Positions 27,516-38,208 of a stretch of 64,000 bases of DNA are shown one piece after another. The stretch comes from Micromonospora lutea (lineage in GTDB: Bacteria; Actinomycetota; Actinomycetes; Mycobacteriales; Micromonosporaceae): contig NZ_BOPB01000009.1 of assembly GCF_016863535.1 (NCBI RefSeq), positions 1-64,000 on the forward strand, read 5' to 3'. The first letter of the stretch is position 1. Each line of letters starts with the position of its first letter. The notes under the pieces are model-generated. The model ran no database searches. It was not told the origin of the DNA and saw only the letters and a program-made list of their open reading frames with translations. The position numbers were made by a program, and so were the translations under genes.

Positions 27516-28289
27516 GTGTCCTGTGTGGTGACCGGTGGCGGCCGGGGGGTCGGCCGAGGCATCGTGGAGAGGCTGCTCGCCGACGGCCGGCCGGTCGTGG
27601 TGATCGAACGCGATCCGGACGCCGTGTCCTGGATGAAGGGTCACCCCCGGGCTGACCAACTCGCGGCGGTGGTTGGTGACGCCGGTGACGAGCGCGTTGC
27701 CGGTCGGGCCGCTGACCTGGCCGAGCGCGCCCAGCCGCTCACCGGGTGGGTGAACAACGCCGCGGTGTTCCGCGATGCTTCGGTCCACGACGCGCCGGTC
27801 GGTGAGGTCGTCGATCTGATCACCCGCAACCTGCGTCCCACTGTGGTCGGTGCCGCCACCGCGGTACGCCGTTTCCTCGCCGCCGGCACGGCCGGCGCGG
27901 TGGTGAATGTCTCGTCCCATCAGGCGAGCCGACCGGTGCCCGGCTGCCTGCCGTACGCCACTGCCAAGGCGGCGGTGGAGGGGCTGACCCGAGCGCTGGC
28001 CGTCGAGTACGGCCGACACGACATCCGTGCCAACGCGGTGGCCCTGGGTTCGGTGACCACCGAACGACACGAGGCGCTGCTCGCCGAAGCCCCGCCCGAG
28101 CAGGCGCGCCGGATCGAGGCGGAAATGGCCCGGTTGCACCCGGTGGGCCGGATCGGGCAGCCCCAGGAGGTGGCGGAGGCGGTCGCGTACCTGCTCTCGC
28201 CGGCGGCAAGCTTCGTCAACGGGGTGACCCTGCCGGTCGACGGCGGACGCATCGTCCTTGGACTGGACCCGGAGTCACGCACGGACTGA
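27516..28289 (+). CDS. Short-chain dehydrogenase/reductase
   Basis: 257 residues of the classical SDR fold. The cofactor motif is TGGGRGVGRG, the NNAA strand is intact (WVNNAAVF), and the catalytic Ser and Tyr/Lys are in NVSSHQASRPVPGCLPYATAKAA (split here by function: Ser in SSH, then Y-x3-K). VIERDPD at the end of the second strand suggests NAD. The C terminus has the usual FVNGVTLPVDGG. The GTG at 27516 is chosen because GGGGAGG lies 8 nt upstream; GTG 27507 overlaps that site. The substrate is unknown, and the gene interrupts the degV-comEA order. Confidence 0.9.
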   Translation: MSCVVTGGGRGVGRGIVERLLADGRPVVVIERDPDAVSWMKGHPRADQLAAVVGDAGDERVAGRAADLAERAQPLTGWVNNAAVFRDASVHDAPVGEVVDLITRNLRPTVVGAATAVRRFLAAGTAGAVVNVSSHQASRPVPGCLPYATAKAAVEGLTRALAVEYGRHDIRANAVALGSVTTERHEALLAEAPPEQARRIEAEMARLHPVGRIGQPQEVAEAVAYLLSPAASFVNGVTLPVDGGRIVLGLDPESRTD

Positions 28290-28432
28290 CGTGGTGACCG
28301 AGACCGCCTCCGGGGCGCTGCCTGGCACGACCGTGAAACGGCTCACCGCGACCGGCGCACGCGGCGGTGGGATCACGACGGCGGCGATCCGACAAGCCGG
28401 GTCCATACCAGATCCGATGCATGATCAGGGCG

Positions 28433-28460
28433 CTGTCCACAGAGTCCCGGGCTGTCCACA
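28433..28460 (+). promoter_or_regulatory. Two DnaA-box-like sites upstream of comEA
   Basis: CTGTCCACA occurs at 28433-28441 and again at 28452-28460, 19 bp apart. This matches the high-GC DnaA box (TTGTCCACA and Streptomyces variants). The pair lies about 50 bp before the comEA -10, where a bound protein could affect transcription. Two sites only, so it is not an origin. Confidence 0.45.
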
Positions 28461-28466
28461 GCCCGG
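28447..28466 (+). terminator. Hairpin between the SDR gene and comEA
   Basis: CCGGGCTG (28447-28454) and CAGCCCGG (28459-28466) form a perfect 8-bp stem with a TCCA tetraloop, downstream of the SDR stop. It overlaps the second DnaA-box-like site. It probably ends the SDR transcript. Confidence 0.55.
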
Positions 28467-28512
28467 TCGGCTCGTCGCCCCGGCCGGGGGCTGACCGCCC
28501 TAGCCTCGCGCC

Positions 28513-29496
28513 GTGTCGAAGGACGAGGACGAACAGGTGGTCCGGCAGCGTCTGTGGCGACTGATGCCCGGTGCGTCAGACCTCCCAGCGGATGCCGCCG
28601 CACCGCCGGGCGAAGACCCGAGGGCGGCGGGATCAGCTGGGCCGCCACCGTCCGGGGTGCTGCCGCCGGTGGCCGACTGGCCGACCGTGCTGCTGCCGGT
28701 CCCGACCTTCGAGGAGGTCGGTGACACCGGGCAGGTTCGGGCCGCCCGGCCGGCCCGGGCCGGTGGTCCGGTTCGTGCCGACGACGAGGGGCCGGTCGAC
28801 GTCGAGCGGAGGCGGACGGTTGACGAGGCGTCGTCGGGGCTCCCGCTGCCGGGGCCTGCTGCCTTCGATCCGGGGCGACGGGGAGTCCGGGCGCTCGCGG
28901 CCGTCGCCGTCCTGGTGGTGCTGGCCGCTGGCATCTGGGCCTGGCGGTCCCGTCCTCAGGTGGAGCCGGTCGTCGCCGAGACCGGTGTCGCCGTGACGCC
29001 GGACCCGTCCGGCGCGGCCGGTGACGAGCCGGCGGTGCCGGAGACGGAGGTGACCGGTGAGTTGGTGGTCGCTGTCGCCGGTAAGGTCCGGCGACCCGGA
29101 CTGGTGCGGCTGGCGGCCGGCGCGCGGGTGTCCGACGCCCTCGACGCCGCCGGCGGTGCGTTGCCGGGGGTGGACGTGGCGATGCTGAATCCGGCCCGTC
29201 GGGTCAGCGACGGTGAGCTGATCCTGGTCGGCGTACCGGCAGCCACCGTGACCGCGGGCGCCGCACCGGGTGCCGGACCAGGCCCAGGTGGACCTGGCGC
29301 GGGCGGGCGGGTCAACCTGAACACCGCGACCCCTGCCCAGCTCGAAACGTTGCCCGGGGTGGGGCCGGTGCTCGCCCAGCGGATCATCGAGCATCGCGAC
29401 CAGCACGGCGGGTTCCGATCCGTCGGTGACCTGCGTCAGGTGAACGGGATCGGGGACGCACGGTACGAGCAGCTCAAGGACCTGGTGACGGTGTGA
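28513..29496 (+). CDS. comEA: ComEA-type DNA-binding competence protein
   Basis: 327 residues. A charged, disordered N-terminal region of about 120 residues precedes one membrane helix (LAAVAVLVVLAAGIWAW). An SLBB-type domain follows (VVAVAGKVRRPGLVRLAAGA, about 178-240). The C-terminal helix-hairpin-helix DNA-binding unit is VNLNTATPAQLETLPGVGP...GFRSVGDLRQVNGIG. The protein would bind incoming DNA outside the membrane and pass it to ComEC. TAGCCT at 28501-28506 lies 6 nt before the GTG, indicating a leaderless start. The stop overlaps comEC (GTGA). Confidence 0.93.
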   Translation: MSKDEDEQVVRQRLWRLMPGASDLPADAAAPPGEDPRAAGSAGPPPSGVLPPVADWPTVLLPVPTFEEVGDTGQVRAARPARAGGPVRADDEGPVDVERRRTVDEASSGLPLPGPAAFDPGRRGVRALAAVAVLVVLAAGIWAWRSRPQVEPVVAETGVAVTPDPSGAAGDEPAVPETEVTGELVVAVAGKVRRPGLVRLAAGARVSDALDAAGGALPGVDVAMLNPARRVSDGELILVGVPAATVTAGAAPGAGPGPGGPGAGGRVNLNTATPAQLETLPGVGPVLAQRIIEHRDQHGGFRSVGDLRQVNGIGDARYEQLKDLVTV

Positions 29497-31922
29497 GGGC
29501 CGAGGCGTCGCCCGCCCCGGTTGGGCTGTCGGCCGGCGGAGTCGATGGCACGGCCAGCGCGGCTGCCCCCGACCTTCGCATGGCGGGGCTGGCCGTGGCG
29601 GCCTGGCTCACCGCGTTGGCGGGACTGCACCTCGATTCCCGACGGACGCTGCTGGTGGCAGCCGCAGCGGCTGGTCTCGCCGGAATGGCGACCCTGCACC
29701 TGGTCGGACTCGTCGGCCGACCCGGCCCGGCCGTCCGCCGACACGGCTGGATCGTGGTGGCGGTACTGATCGGCGTGGTCTGCGGCGGGGCAGCCACCTC
29801 CGCACGGCTGACCGTACGGGACGCAGACCCGCTGCGCGTCCTGGTCGACGAGGGCGCCCGGGTCAGCACCGAACTTGTCGTCCGGGACGATCCCAGGCCG
29901 GTACGCGGCGGCATCGTGGGCCGCCCACCGACCCTGCTGGTGCCAGCCAGGCTGGTGGCGCTGACCGGTTCACAGGGTCAACGGATCACCACATCGGCGC
30001 GGGTACTGGTGCTCGCCGACGACCCGGCGTGGCGAGGGCTGCTACCGGGGCAACGGCTCACCACCGAGGGGCGCCTGGCGCAACCACGCGGCGGCGATCT
30101 GACCGGGGCGGTCCTGATGGCAGACGGTGCACCGGTCCGACGTGGTTCTCCCGCTGCGCTGCAACGTGCGGCCGGACGGCTCCGCGCCGGCCTTCAGCGA
30201 GCGTGCGCGCCGCTGCCGGACGACCCGGGTGGTCTGCTGCCCGGCCTGGTCGTCGGAGACACCAGCCGGCTGCCCGACACCGTGGAGGAGGACTTTCGAG
30301 CCACCGGAATGACGCACTTGAATGCTGTTTCGGGATCGAATGTCGCGATTGTCGTAGGTGCCGTGTTGTTGCTGGCCCGCTGGGCTCGAGCCGGTCCCGC
30401 ACTGGCCGTGGGCCTCTGCGGGCTGGCCCTGGTGGGCTTCGTCATCCTGGTCCGGCCATCGCCGAGCGTGGTACGCGCGGCCACCATGGGCGCGATCGGG
30501 CTCGCCGCGTTGGCCGCCGGCCGTCCCCGGGCGGCAGTGCCCGCGCTGGCCGCCGCCGTGACGGTGCTGGTGCTGGTCGACCCGGACCTGGCCGGCGACG
30601 CCGGTTTCGCGTTGTCCGTGCTGGCCACCGGTGGGCTACTACTGCTCGCGCCGGGCTGGCGGGACAGTCTGCGTCGACGAGGCGTACCGCCCGGTGCGGC
30701 CGAGGCGCTGGCGGTGCCGGCCGCGGCACAACTCGCCTGTTCGCCGGTGATCGCCGGCCTGACGGGTACGGTGAGCCTGGTCGCGGTGCCGGCGAACCTT
30801 CTCGCGGTGCCGGCGATCGCTCCGGCGACAGTGCTCGGCGTGGCGGCGGCGATCATCTCGCCGCTCTGGCCGGCCGGTGCCGAGACCGTCGCCTGGCTGG
30901 CGCACTGGCCGGCCTGGTGGCTGGTGCTGGTCGCCCGGTACGGTGCCCGGCTACCGGCGGGCAACCTGCCCTGGCCTGGCGGGATCTCCGGGGCACTGCT
31001 GCTGACCGTGCTGACCCTGGCGTTACTGGTCGCTGCCCGGCGTCCTCTGGTACGCCGCCTGGTGGCGGTCTGCGTCGTCGCGGTCATGCTGGGCAGTCTG
31101 CCGGTGCGGATGATCGCGCCGGGGTGGCCACCGGACGGTTGGGTCGTCACGGCGTGTGCGGTGGGCCAGGGTGACACGGTGCTGCTGCCGGTGGCGGCCG
31201 GCCAGGCGGTGGTGGTCGACGCCGGCCCGGATCCGGCGGCGGCGGACGCCTGCCTGCGCCGGCTCGGCGTACGGCGGGTGTCGCTGCTGGTGGTCAGCCA
31301 CTTTCATGTGGACCACGTCGGCGGGGTGGCCGGGATCTTCCGGGGGAGGCGGGTGGACACGGTGCTGGTTCCGCAGTGGCCGGAGCCGGAGACCGGGCGG
31401 GAGCTGGTGCGCCGCACCGCCGCGGCACACGACACGTCGGTGGTGCCCGCCCCGGCGGGGTGGCGCTATCGGGCCGGCGCTCTCGATCTGACCGTGCTCG
31501 GCCCGGGGTACCCGATGCGAGGGACACGGTCGGATCCGAACAACAACTCTCTGGTGCTGCTCGCCACGGTCGACCGGGTGCGGATCCTGCTGACCGGGGA
31601 CGCCGAGGTCGAACAGCAGCGCGCGTTGCGGGAGCGCCTGCCACCGGAGTGGTTGCGGGCCGACGTGCTCAAGGTCGCCCACCACGGCTCGGCGTACCAG
31701 GATCCGGCCTTTCTGGACGCGGTGCGGCCGACCGTGGCGCTGGTGCCGGTCGGAGTGGGCAACACCTACGGGCATCCCAACGAGGCGGTGCTGGCCCGGC
31801 TGGCCCGGGGCGGGGCGCGGGTGCTACGTACCGACATCGGCGGTGACGTGGCGGTCGTGCGGTCACCCCGAGGGCTCGGGGTGGTGACCGCTGGTGTGGA
31901 CCGGCTCCGTCGACCACGATGA
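29493..31922 (+). CDS. comEC: ComEC/Rec2 DNA uptake channel
   Basis: 809 residues. N-terminal hydrophobic helices precede an extracytoplasmic DUF4131/OB-like region (about 110-230). The competence domain follows with MTHLNAVSGSNVAIVVGAV and about eight membrane helices (about 285-520). The C-terminal metallo-beta-lactamase domain has the metal motif SHFHVDHVGG near 605 plus LLTGDAE and VAHHGSAYQDP. Together with ComEA it forms the inner-membrane route for single-stranded DNA. The start overlaps the comEA stop. holA follows after 121 nt. Confidence 0.95.
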   Translation: MRAEASPAPVGLSAGGVDGTASAAAPDLRMAGLAVAAWLTALAGLHLDSRRTLLVAAAAAGLAGMATLHLVGLVGRPGPAVRRHGWIVVAVLIGVVCGGAATSARLTVRDADPLRVLVDEGARVSTELVVRDDPRPVRGGIVGRPPTLLVPARLVALTGSQGQRITTSARVLVLADDPAWRGLLPGQRLTTEGRLAQPRGGDLTGAVLMADGAPVRRGSPAALQRAAGRLRAGLQRACAPLPDDPGGLLPGLVVGDTSRLPDTVEEDFRATGMTHLNAVSGSNVAIVVGAVLLLARWARAGPALAVGLCGLALVGFVILVRPSPSVVRAATMGAIGLAALAAGRPRAAVPALAAAVTVLVLVDPDLAGDAGFALSVLATGGLLLLAPGWRDSLRRRGVPPGAAEALAVPAAAQLACSPVIAGLTGTVSLVAVPANLLAVPAIAPATVLGVAAAIISPLWPAGAETVAWLAHWPAWWLVLVARYGARLPAGNLPWPGGISGALLLTVLTLALLVAARRPLVRRLVAVCVVAVMLGSLPVRMIAPGWPPDGWVVTACAVGQGDTVLLPVAAGQAVVVDAGPDPAAADACLRRLGVRRVSLLVVSHFHVDHVGGVAGIFRGRRVDTVLVPQWPEPETGRELVRRTAAAHDTSVVPAPAGWRYRAGALDLTVLGPGYPMRGTRSDPNNNSLVLLATVDRVRILLTGDAEVEQQRALRERLPPEWLRADVLKVAHHGSAYQDPAFLDAVRPTVALVPVGVGNTYGHPNEAVLARLARGGARVLRTDIGGDVAVVRSPRGLGVVTAGVDRLRRPR

Positions 31923-32043
31923 ATCGGCGGCAATTCAGGATGAAATACGGCAGACAACACTTATGTCTGGATTTGCGCTGAGTGCGGGGTCTGCCGGCAG
32001 AGTACCGACGAGCAGGCTGGACCAGCCGGCCGAGCGTGCGAAT

Positions 32044-33024
32044 ATGGGCGGCGTGACCGCCGCCAGTGCCGCTCCCATTGTGCTCGTCCTCGGCGACGAG
32101 GAGCTGCTCGCCACGCGCGCGGTGACCGAAACCGTTGCCGCTGCCCGTGCCGCCGACCCCGGCGTCGACGTGCGCGAATACCAAGCGGGCCAGCTGACCG
32201 TCGGTGAGATCGACGAGATGCTCAGTCCATCGCTGTTCGGCGGGCGTCGCGTGCTGGTGCTCCGGTCCGGTCAGGACGCTCGCAAGGATCTCGTCGCCGC
32301 ACTGTTGGCGTACGCGAAGCACCCCGACCCGGAGGTGCAACTGGTGGTGACGCACCTCGGGGCGGCGAAGGGCAAGGCGTTCGCCGACGGGCTGAAGGCG
32401 GCAGGTGCCCAGGTCGTGTCGGCCGCCAAGCTGAAGGGGCACCGCGAGCGGGTGTCCTTCGTCCGCGACGAGATCCGTCGGGCAGCCGGACGGTGCACCG
32501 ACGACGCCGCCGAGGCGCTGATCGCGGCGGTCGGCAACGACCTGCGCGAACTCGCCGCAGCCTGCTCTCAGCTGATCGCCGACACCGACGGCCGGATCGA
32601 CGCCGACACCGTGGCCCGCTACTACCGGGGCCGGGTGGAGGTGAGCGGGTTCACGGTGGCTGACGCCACCATGGTCGGTGACCTGCCGGGTGCGCTGGAA
32701 GCCCTGCGCTGGGCGTTGCACGTGGGGGTGGACCCGGTGCCGATCGCCGACGCCATCGCCGATGGCATCCGTACCGTCGCCCGGGTCGCCTCGGCCGGCC
32801 GAGGCAGTCCGTACCAGCTCGCCAGCAGGCTGGGCATGCCGCCCTGGAAGGTCGAGCGGGCCCAACGGCAGGCCCGTGGTTGGACCCCCGACGGATTGGT
32901 GCTGGCCATGCGGGCGGCGGCAGAGTGCAACGCGGCGGTCAAGGGCGGCTCCGACGACCGGGCGTACGCGCTGGAGAGGGCGGTCTTCTCGGTGGCGGCC
33001 GCACGGCAGGGTGGCACCAGGTGA
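32044..33024 (+). CDS. holA: DNA polymerase III delta subunit
   Basis: 326 residues from the ATG at 32044; a GTG at 32053 is an alternative, and neither has a clear ribosome site. The AAA+-like clamp-loader fold is recognisable from VLVLGDEELLATRAV, SPSLFGGRRVLVLRSGQD, the SAAKLKGHRERVSFVRDEIRRA-type middle, and the helical collar domain (TVADATMVGDLPGALEALRWAL). Delta opens the beta clamp. The position between comEC and rpsT matches Rv2413c. The stop overlaps the next start (GTGA 33021-33024). Confidence 0.94.
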   Translation: MGGVTAASAAPIVLVLGDEELLATRAVTETVAAARAADPGVDVREYQAGQLTVGEIDEMLSPSLFGGRRVLVLRSGQDARKDLVAALLAYAKHPDPEVQLVVTHLGAAKGKAFADGLKAAGAQVVSAAKLKGHRERVSFVRDEIRRAAGRCTDDAAEALIAAVGNDLRELAAACSQLIADTDGRIDADTVARYYRGRVEVSGFTVADATMVGDLPGALEALRWALHVGVDPVPIADAIADGIRTVARVASAGRGSPYQLASRLGMPPWKVERAQRQARGWTPDGLVLAMRAAAECNAAVKGGSDDRAYALERAVFSVAAARQGGTR

Positions 33025-33506
33025 GCGGAACTCTCCGTGGCTCGTGGGCCATGCTCCCCGCCGACGAGGAGCAGTACCGGCCGTTCTACGCGCGGGTTCT
33101 CGGGCTGCGGTTCGTCAACCCCGGCGGGGTGCTCTGCTTCATCTTCTTCGAGGGGACGATCGCGCTGGCGGCCCTGCTCGCGCTCGCCGAACTGGTGACC
33201 TGGTGGGCGGTGCTGGTGCTGCCCGCCGTGGTGGCCGTGATGGTCAAGCTCAACGACCTGGTGGCCGCTGCGGTGGTGCGCTCCGCCGCGGCCGTACCTG
33301 AGCAGGAACGCGACCGGTTCCGTCGACAGATGGAGCCGGTGGTCGGGCGTGCCCGGGTCGACTGGCTGCGGCACAGTGTGCCCGGCGTCGTGGTGCGGTC
33401 CGAGCCGGCGGACGAGCCGCACCGGACGGCATCGCACGGCGTCGAGGGCGAGACTGATCGGAAGCGGTCCGGGCCTCGACCGGAAACCACCGAGCCCGGA
33501 TCCTGA
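33021..33506 (+). CDS. Hypothetical two-helix membrane protein
   Basis: 161 residues from a GTG overlapping the holA stop. After a short polar start there are two adjacent membrane helices (VLCFIFFEGTIALAALLALA and WWAVLVLPAVVAVMVKL). A charged region with Arg/Glu follows (VPEQERDRFRRQMEPVVGRA), then a disordered acidic/basic tail. No family was recognised. The coupling to holA is positional; there is no sign of a replication role. Confidence 0.8.
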   Translation: MSGTLRGSWAMLPADEEQYRPFYARVLGLRFVNPGGVLCFIFFEGTIALAALLALAELVTWWAVLVLPAVVAVMVKLNDLVAAAVVRSAAAVPEQERDRFRRQMEPVVGRARVDWLRHSVPGVVVRSEPADEPHRTASHGVEGETDRKRSGPRPETTEPGS

Positions 33507-33557
33507 TCAGGGCGTACGCCCGACCGGAACTGATCAAGAGGTCGGTGAGTGAACGTG

Positions 33558-33590
33558 CGGAAGCCCCGAGGCGGTGCCTCGGGGCTTCCG
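33558..33590. terminator. Strong bidirectional hairpin terminator
   Basis: A 15-bp perfect stem (CGGAAGCCCCGAGGC 33558-33572 with GCCTCGGGGCTTCCG 33576-33590) with a 3-nt loop lies between the convergent 33021 gene and rpsT. Confidence 0.88.
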
Positions 33591-33608
33591 TCAGGTCTGG
33601 GCGCTAGC

Positions 33609-33875
33609 TCAGGAGGCGAGCGACGCGACGCGCTTGGCGATCGCGGACTTGCGGTTCGCGGCCTGGTTGCTGTGGATGACGCCCTTGCTGACCGCCTTGT
33701 CCAGCTTGCGCGAGGCATCCTGCATGAGGGCGGTGGCCTTCTCGACGTCACCGGCTTCAGCAGCCTCGTGGAACTTGCGGACGGCGGTCTTCAGCGACGA
33801 CTTGACCGACTTGTTACGCAGCCGGCGCTTCTCGTTCTGCCGGTTGCGCTTGATCTGGGACTTGATGTTCGCCAC
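33609..33875 (-). CDS. rpsT: 30S ribosomal protein bS20
   Basis: 88 residues. The start is GTG at 33875 giving [21 protein letters not shown], the family signature, followed by [28 protein letters not shown]. It binds the 5' domain of 16S rRNA. It is transcribed against holA, as rpsT is in Mycobacterium, and ends at a strong shared terminator. Confidence 0.98.
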   Translation of the reverse strand: MANIKSQIKRNRQNEKRRLRNKSVKSSLKTAVRKFHEAAEAGDVEKATALMQDASRKLDKAVSKGVIHSNQAANRKSAIAKRVASLAS

Positions 33876-34004
33876 GCGACAGCCTCGTCTTGATAGCTCG
33901 GGTTGGTCAGCTTGCGCGCGCGACGAGCATGCGTCATCGCTGCGCGAAGAGCCAGGTTACCAGGTCCGGTCCGGACGGGCCAAAGCGGCACCGGAGGGCG
34001 CTCG

Positions 34005-34988
34005 TCAGGCCCAGCCCTGTCGCTGACAGAGCCAGGCGAGTGCCTGCTCACCGGTCCACCGCTGGTGCGCCGGCAGGTGGACCGACGCGGTCGGTGGTGC
34101 CGACGTCGCGGCGGTGAGGTGGTAGCCGGCCAGGGCGGCCAGCGTGACGTCCAGGGCGTCGTCGGGGGCGCTGGAGGCGGCCGGATGGGCGGCGAAGAGC
34201 GCGTCGACGTCCAGTCCGGCGGCGTACCCGGTGATGAGCAGGGTGACCAGGTCGAACCAGGCGGGCCCGTGACACAGCCACGGCCAGTCGCAGAACCAGA
34301 CCGAGCCGGCGGTGTCGATCAGGACGTTGTCGACCCGCAGGTCGCCGTGGGTCAGCCCGGTGGTGACGGCGTACCCGGGCAGGCGCGACTCCAGCGTGAC
34401 CAGGTCGGCCAGGCGTCCGCTGGCCGGGGCGGGCAGCGGCGGTGCCGGCTCCCGGCCGGCGGCGACCTCGCCCCACCAGAGGATGTCGTCGCGGGCCAGG
34501 TCGGCGAGGTGGGGCAGGCCGAGGGCGGTCAGCTCCGCCGGTGGATCGGCGAGTGCCTCGGCGACCCCGGCGAAAGCGGTGAGGGTGGCGGTCAGTTCGG
34601 TCTGGTCCCACGGCAGTCGCGGGGTGCGGCCGTCGACGGGGTCCAGGCACAGGACGTACCAACCCGCCTCCCACAACGTCCAGCGTGGGCGGGGCGCCGG
34701 CAGCCCGGCCGGCAGCCGGGTGAGGATCGCGGCTTCCCGGGCGTACCAGTCGACCAGGTGCGGTTGCTCGGCCTGCGGCGCGGCCTTGACGAACGCGCGG
34801 TGTCCGTCCGCGGTGTGCAACAGCGCGGCGAAGCCGCGGGTGAAGCCGGCGCCAGCCGTCCGGGCCTGGACCACCGGGGCACCCAACCGCGCCGCCACCG
34901 CGGCCCGCAGCCGCGCCGGCAGCGACGGCCAGGCGGGTCGCTGCGCGGTGGCGTGGTACGGCACGGCGGGCGGGGACGGAACGCTCAC
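34005..34988 (-). CDS. APH-family (aminoglycoside phosphotransferase-fold) kinase
   Basis: 327 residues from the GTG at 34988. The kinase-like fold is shown by the ATP-binding AFVKAAPQAEQ Lys region, the catalytic-loop motif LTHGDLRVDNVLID (HxD...N) and the metal-binding VWFCDWPWL (DFG equivalent, here CDW). APH-fold proteins phosphorylate many small molecules; nothing here shows antibiotic resistance, and the lack of mobile DNA argues against it. It diverges from the DUF4240 gene. Substrate unknown. Confidence 0.87.
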   Translation of the reverse strand: MSVPSPPAVPYHATAQRPAWPSLPARLRAAVAARLGAPVVQARTAGAGFTRGFAALLHTADGHRAFVKAAPQAEQPHLVDWYAREAAILTRLPAGLPAPRPRWTLWEAGWYVLCLDPVDGRTPRLPWDQTELTATLTAFAGVAEALADPPAELTALGLPHLADLARDDILWWGEVAAGREPAPPLPAPASGRLADLVTLESRLPGYAVTTGLTHGDLRVDNVLIDTAGSVWFCDWPWLCHGPAWFDLVTLLITGYAAGLDVDALFAAHPAASSAPDDALDVTLAALAGYHLTAATSAPPTASVHLPAHQRWTGEQALAWLCQRQGWA

Positions 34989-35076
34989 CCGACCATGCTG
35001 CCCGGCGGTCGACCGGGGCGGCGACATCCGGCGCGGATCCGGGCACCCGGCGTGGCGTCTGCCAGACTGCCAGGCC

Positions 35077-35610
35077 ATGAGGACCGACGACTTCTGGCAG
35101 TTGATCGACCGCGCCCGCAGTGGCGGGGGAGAGCCGGACGCCATCGCCGCCCGGGCCGTCGCGTTGCTCGCCGCCCGCGACCCCGAGGAGATCGTCGGGT
35201 ACGCCCAGCACCAGCGACGGGTCCTGGCCGCCTCCTACCGGGTGGATCTGTGGGGAGCCGCGTACCTGATCAACGGTGGCGCTTCCGACGACGGATTCGA
35301 GTACTTCCGCGGCTGGCTGATGACCCAGGGGCGGGAGGTCTTCGCCCGAGCGGTGGCTGATCCGGACTCACTGGCCGACCTGCCGCAGATCCGGTCCGCC
35401 TCGCTCAGCGGCGAGGAGTTCGAGTGCGAGGACATGCTGGCGGTGCCGTGGGACGCGTACCGTAAGGCCACCGCGACCGACCTGCCAGGGGAACGCGCGG
35501 CGACGCCGCAGCCCGACCTGAACGAGTTCTGGGACTTCGACGACGAGGAGGAGGCGCGCCGCCGTCTGCCTCGGCTGGCTGCCCTCTTCGTCGAGCCGCC
35601 GCAGGAGTGA
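35077..35610 (+). CDS. DUF4240 domain protein
   Basis: 177 residues starting MRTDDFWQLIDRARSGGG, the characteristic DUF4240 opening (MxxxxFWxLI). The core continues with DPEEIVGYAQHQRRVLAASY, LWGAAYLINGGASDDGFEYF and FRGWLMTQGREVFARAVADP; an acidic tail (EFWDFDDEEEARRRLP) follows. The fold resembles SMI1/KNR4-type immunity or regulatory proteins, but the function is unknown and no toxin partner is visible. It diverges from the APH-fold gene and precedes lepA. Confidence 0.9.
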   Translation: MRTDDFWQLIDRARSGGGEPDAIAARAVALLAARDPEEIVGYAQHQRRVLAASYRVDLWGAAYLINGGASDDGFEYFRGWLMTQGREVFARAVADPDSLADLPQIRSASLSGEEFECEDMLAVPWDAYRKATATDLPGERAATPQPDLNEFWDFDDEEEARRRLPRLAALFVEPPQE

Positions 35611-35703
35611 CGGAGGCCCGGCCGATGTCCGCCGGGGACATGGGAGCATAGAGGGGGCCGGCGGTGCCGGCCCGCTCACGTCAGCCGACCAGAACGGACC
35701 GCT

Positions 35704-37578
<1,875 letters not shown>

Positions 37579-37643
37579 CCTACCGGCTGGTGGCACAACG
37601 GAAATGCCATTGACGGGTGGCGCTCCGTGACGGCACTTCGAGC

Positions 37644-37670
37644 GGTTTGGTCATTCGGCGTTCAGGGAAT
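37644..37670 (+). promoter_or_regulatory. Stress-sigma-type promoter GGTTT-N16-GGGAAT
   Basis: GGTTT (37644-37648), a 16-nt spacer and GGGAAT (37665-37670) resemble the SigB/SigF consensus GTTT-N15-17-GGGTAT. It lies 53 nt before the first GlsB-like start. The second copy of the gene has the same arrangement. Confidence 0.6.
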
Positions 37671-37723
37671 GTGATCGGTACGGCAGAACCCCCGATGACA
37701 TCTTCTGGATAAGGAGTGCCGCC

Positions 37724-38014
37724 ATGGAGCTCACCGTCTGGGGCATCATCACCGCGCTGTTCGTTGGTCTGATCATTGGCGCGCTCGGTCGCCTCGTGGT
37801 GCCGGGTCGGCAGGACATGCCGATCTGGCTGCACATGATCATCGGTGTCGGCGCGGCGTTGCTCGGCACCGTGCTCGCCCGTGCGATGGGCATCGCCACG
37901 GCGACCGCCGGCATCGACTGGGCTGAACTGGCCGTCCAGGTCGCGCTGGCAGCGATCGCGGTCGCCGTGGTCGCCGGTGTGGGCAGCCGCCGTCGCGGTG
38001 TCACCCACCGATAA
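37724..38014 (+). CDS. GlsB/YeaQ/YmgE family stress membrane protein, copy 1
   Basis: 96 residues with three membrane helices (about 4-21, 29-47 with the conserved PGRQDMPIWLHMIIGVGAAL, and 68-87), the transglycosylase-associated protein family. Members are induced by acid, osmotic or general stress; the mechanism is unknown. AAGGAG precedes the ATG. It is a close paralogue of the gene at 38209, with the first 17 codons almost identical at DNA level. A hairpin (38029-38060) separates the two. Confidence 0.93.
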   Translation: MELTVWGIITALFVGLIIGALGRLVVPGRQDMPIWLHMIIGVGAALLGTVLARAMGIATATAGIDWAELAVQVALAAIAVAVVAGVGSRRRGVTHR

Positions 38015-38028
38015 CCGCATCCGCTGTA

Positions 38029-38060
38029 ACGGGCGCCCGACCTACTGGCCGGGCGCCCGT
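38029..38060 (+). terminator. Hairpin terminator between the two GlsB-like genes
   Basis: ACGGGCGCCCG (38029-38039) pairs with CGGGCGCCCGT (38050-38060), 11 bp with a 10-nt loop, followed by TCG. Each arm is itself nearly palindromic. Confidence 0.7.
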
Positions 38061-38122
38061 TCGCGTGTGGGCCCGCGGGAGTGCTCTTTCGGCGGCGCTG
38101 CGACCTGTCGGTCAGAAAAGCC

Positions 38123-38149
38123 GGTTTGGGATCTTCACGCCCCGGGCAT
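38123..38149 (+). promoter_or_regulatory. Stress-sigma-type promoter GGTTT-N16-GGGCAT
   Basis: GGTTT (38123-38127), a 16-nt spacer and GGGCAT (38144-38149), 59 nt before the second GlsB-like ATG. The spacer length is identical to that of the first copy although the spacer sequence differs, which supports selection on the two boxes. Confidence 0.6.
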
Positions 38150-38208
38150 TAGGCGGTCACGACAGGAACGCCACAAATGTGGAACGTCTTTTGTAAAGGA
38201 GAGCGACC

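Noticed and set aside
28433..28466. Replication origin
   Set aside because: Only two DnaA-like boxes, no AT-rich unwinding region and no dnaA/dnaN neighbours.
34005..34988. Aminoglycoside resistance gene
   Set aside because: The fold fits APH kinases, but specificity cannot be inferred and no mobile or resistance context exists.
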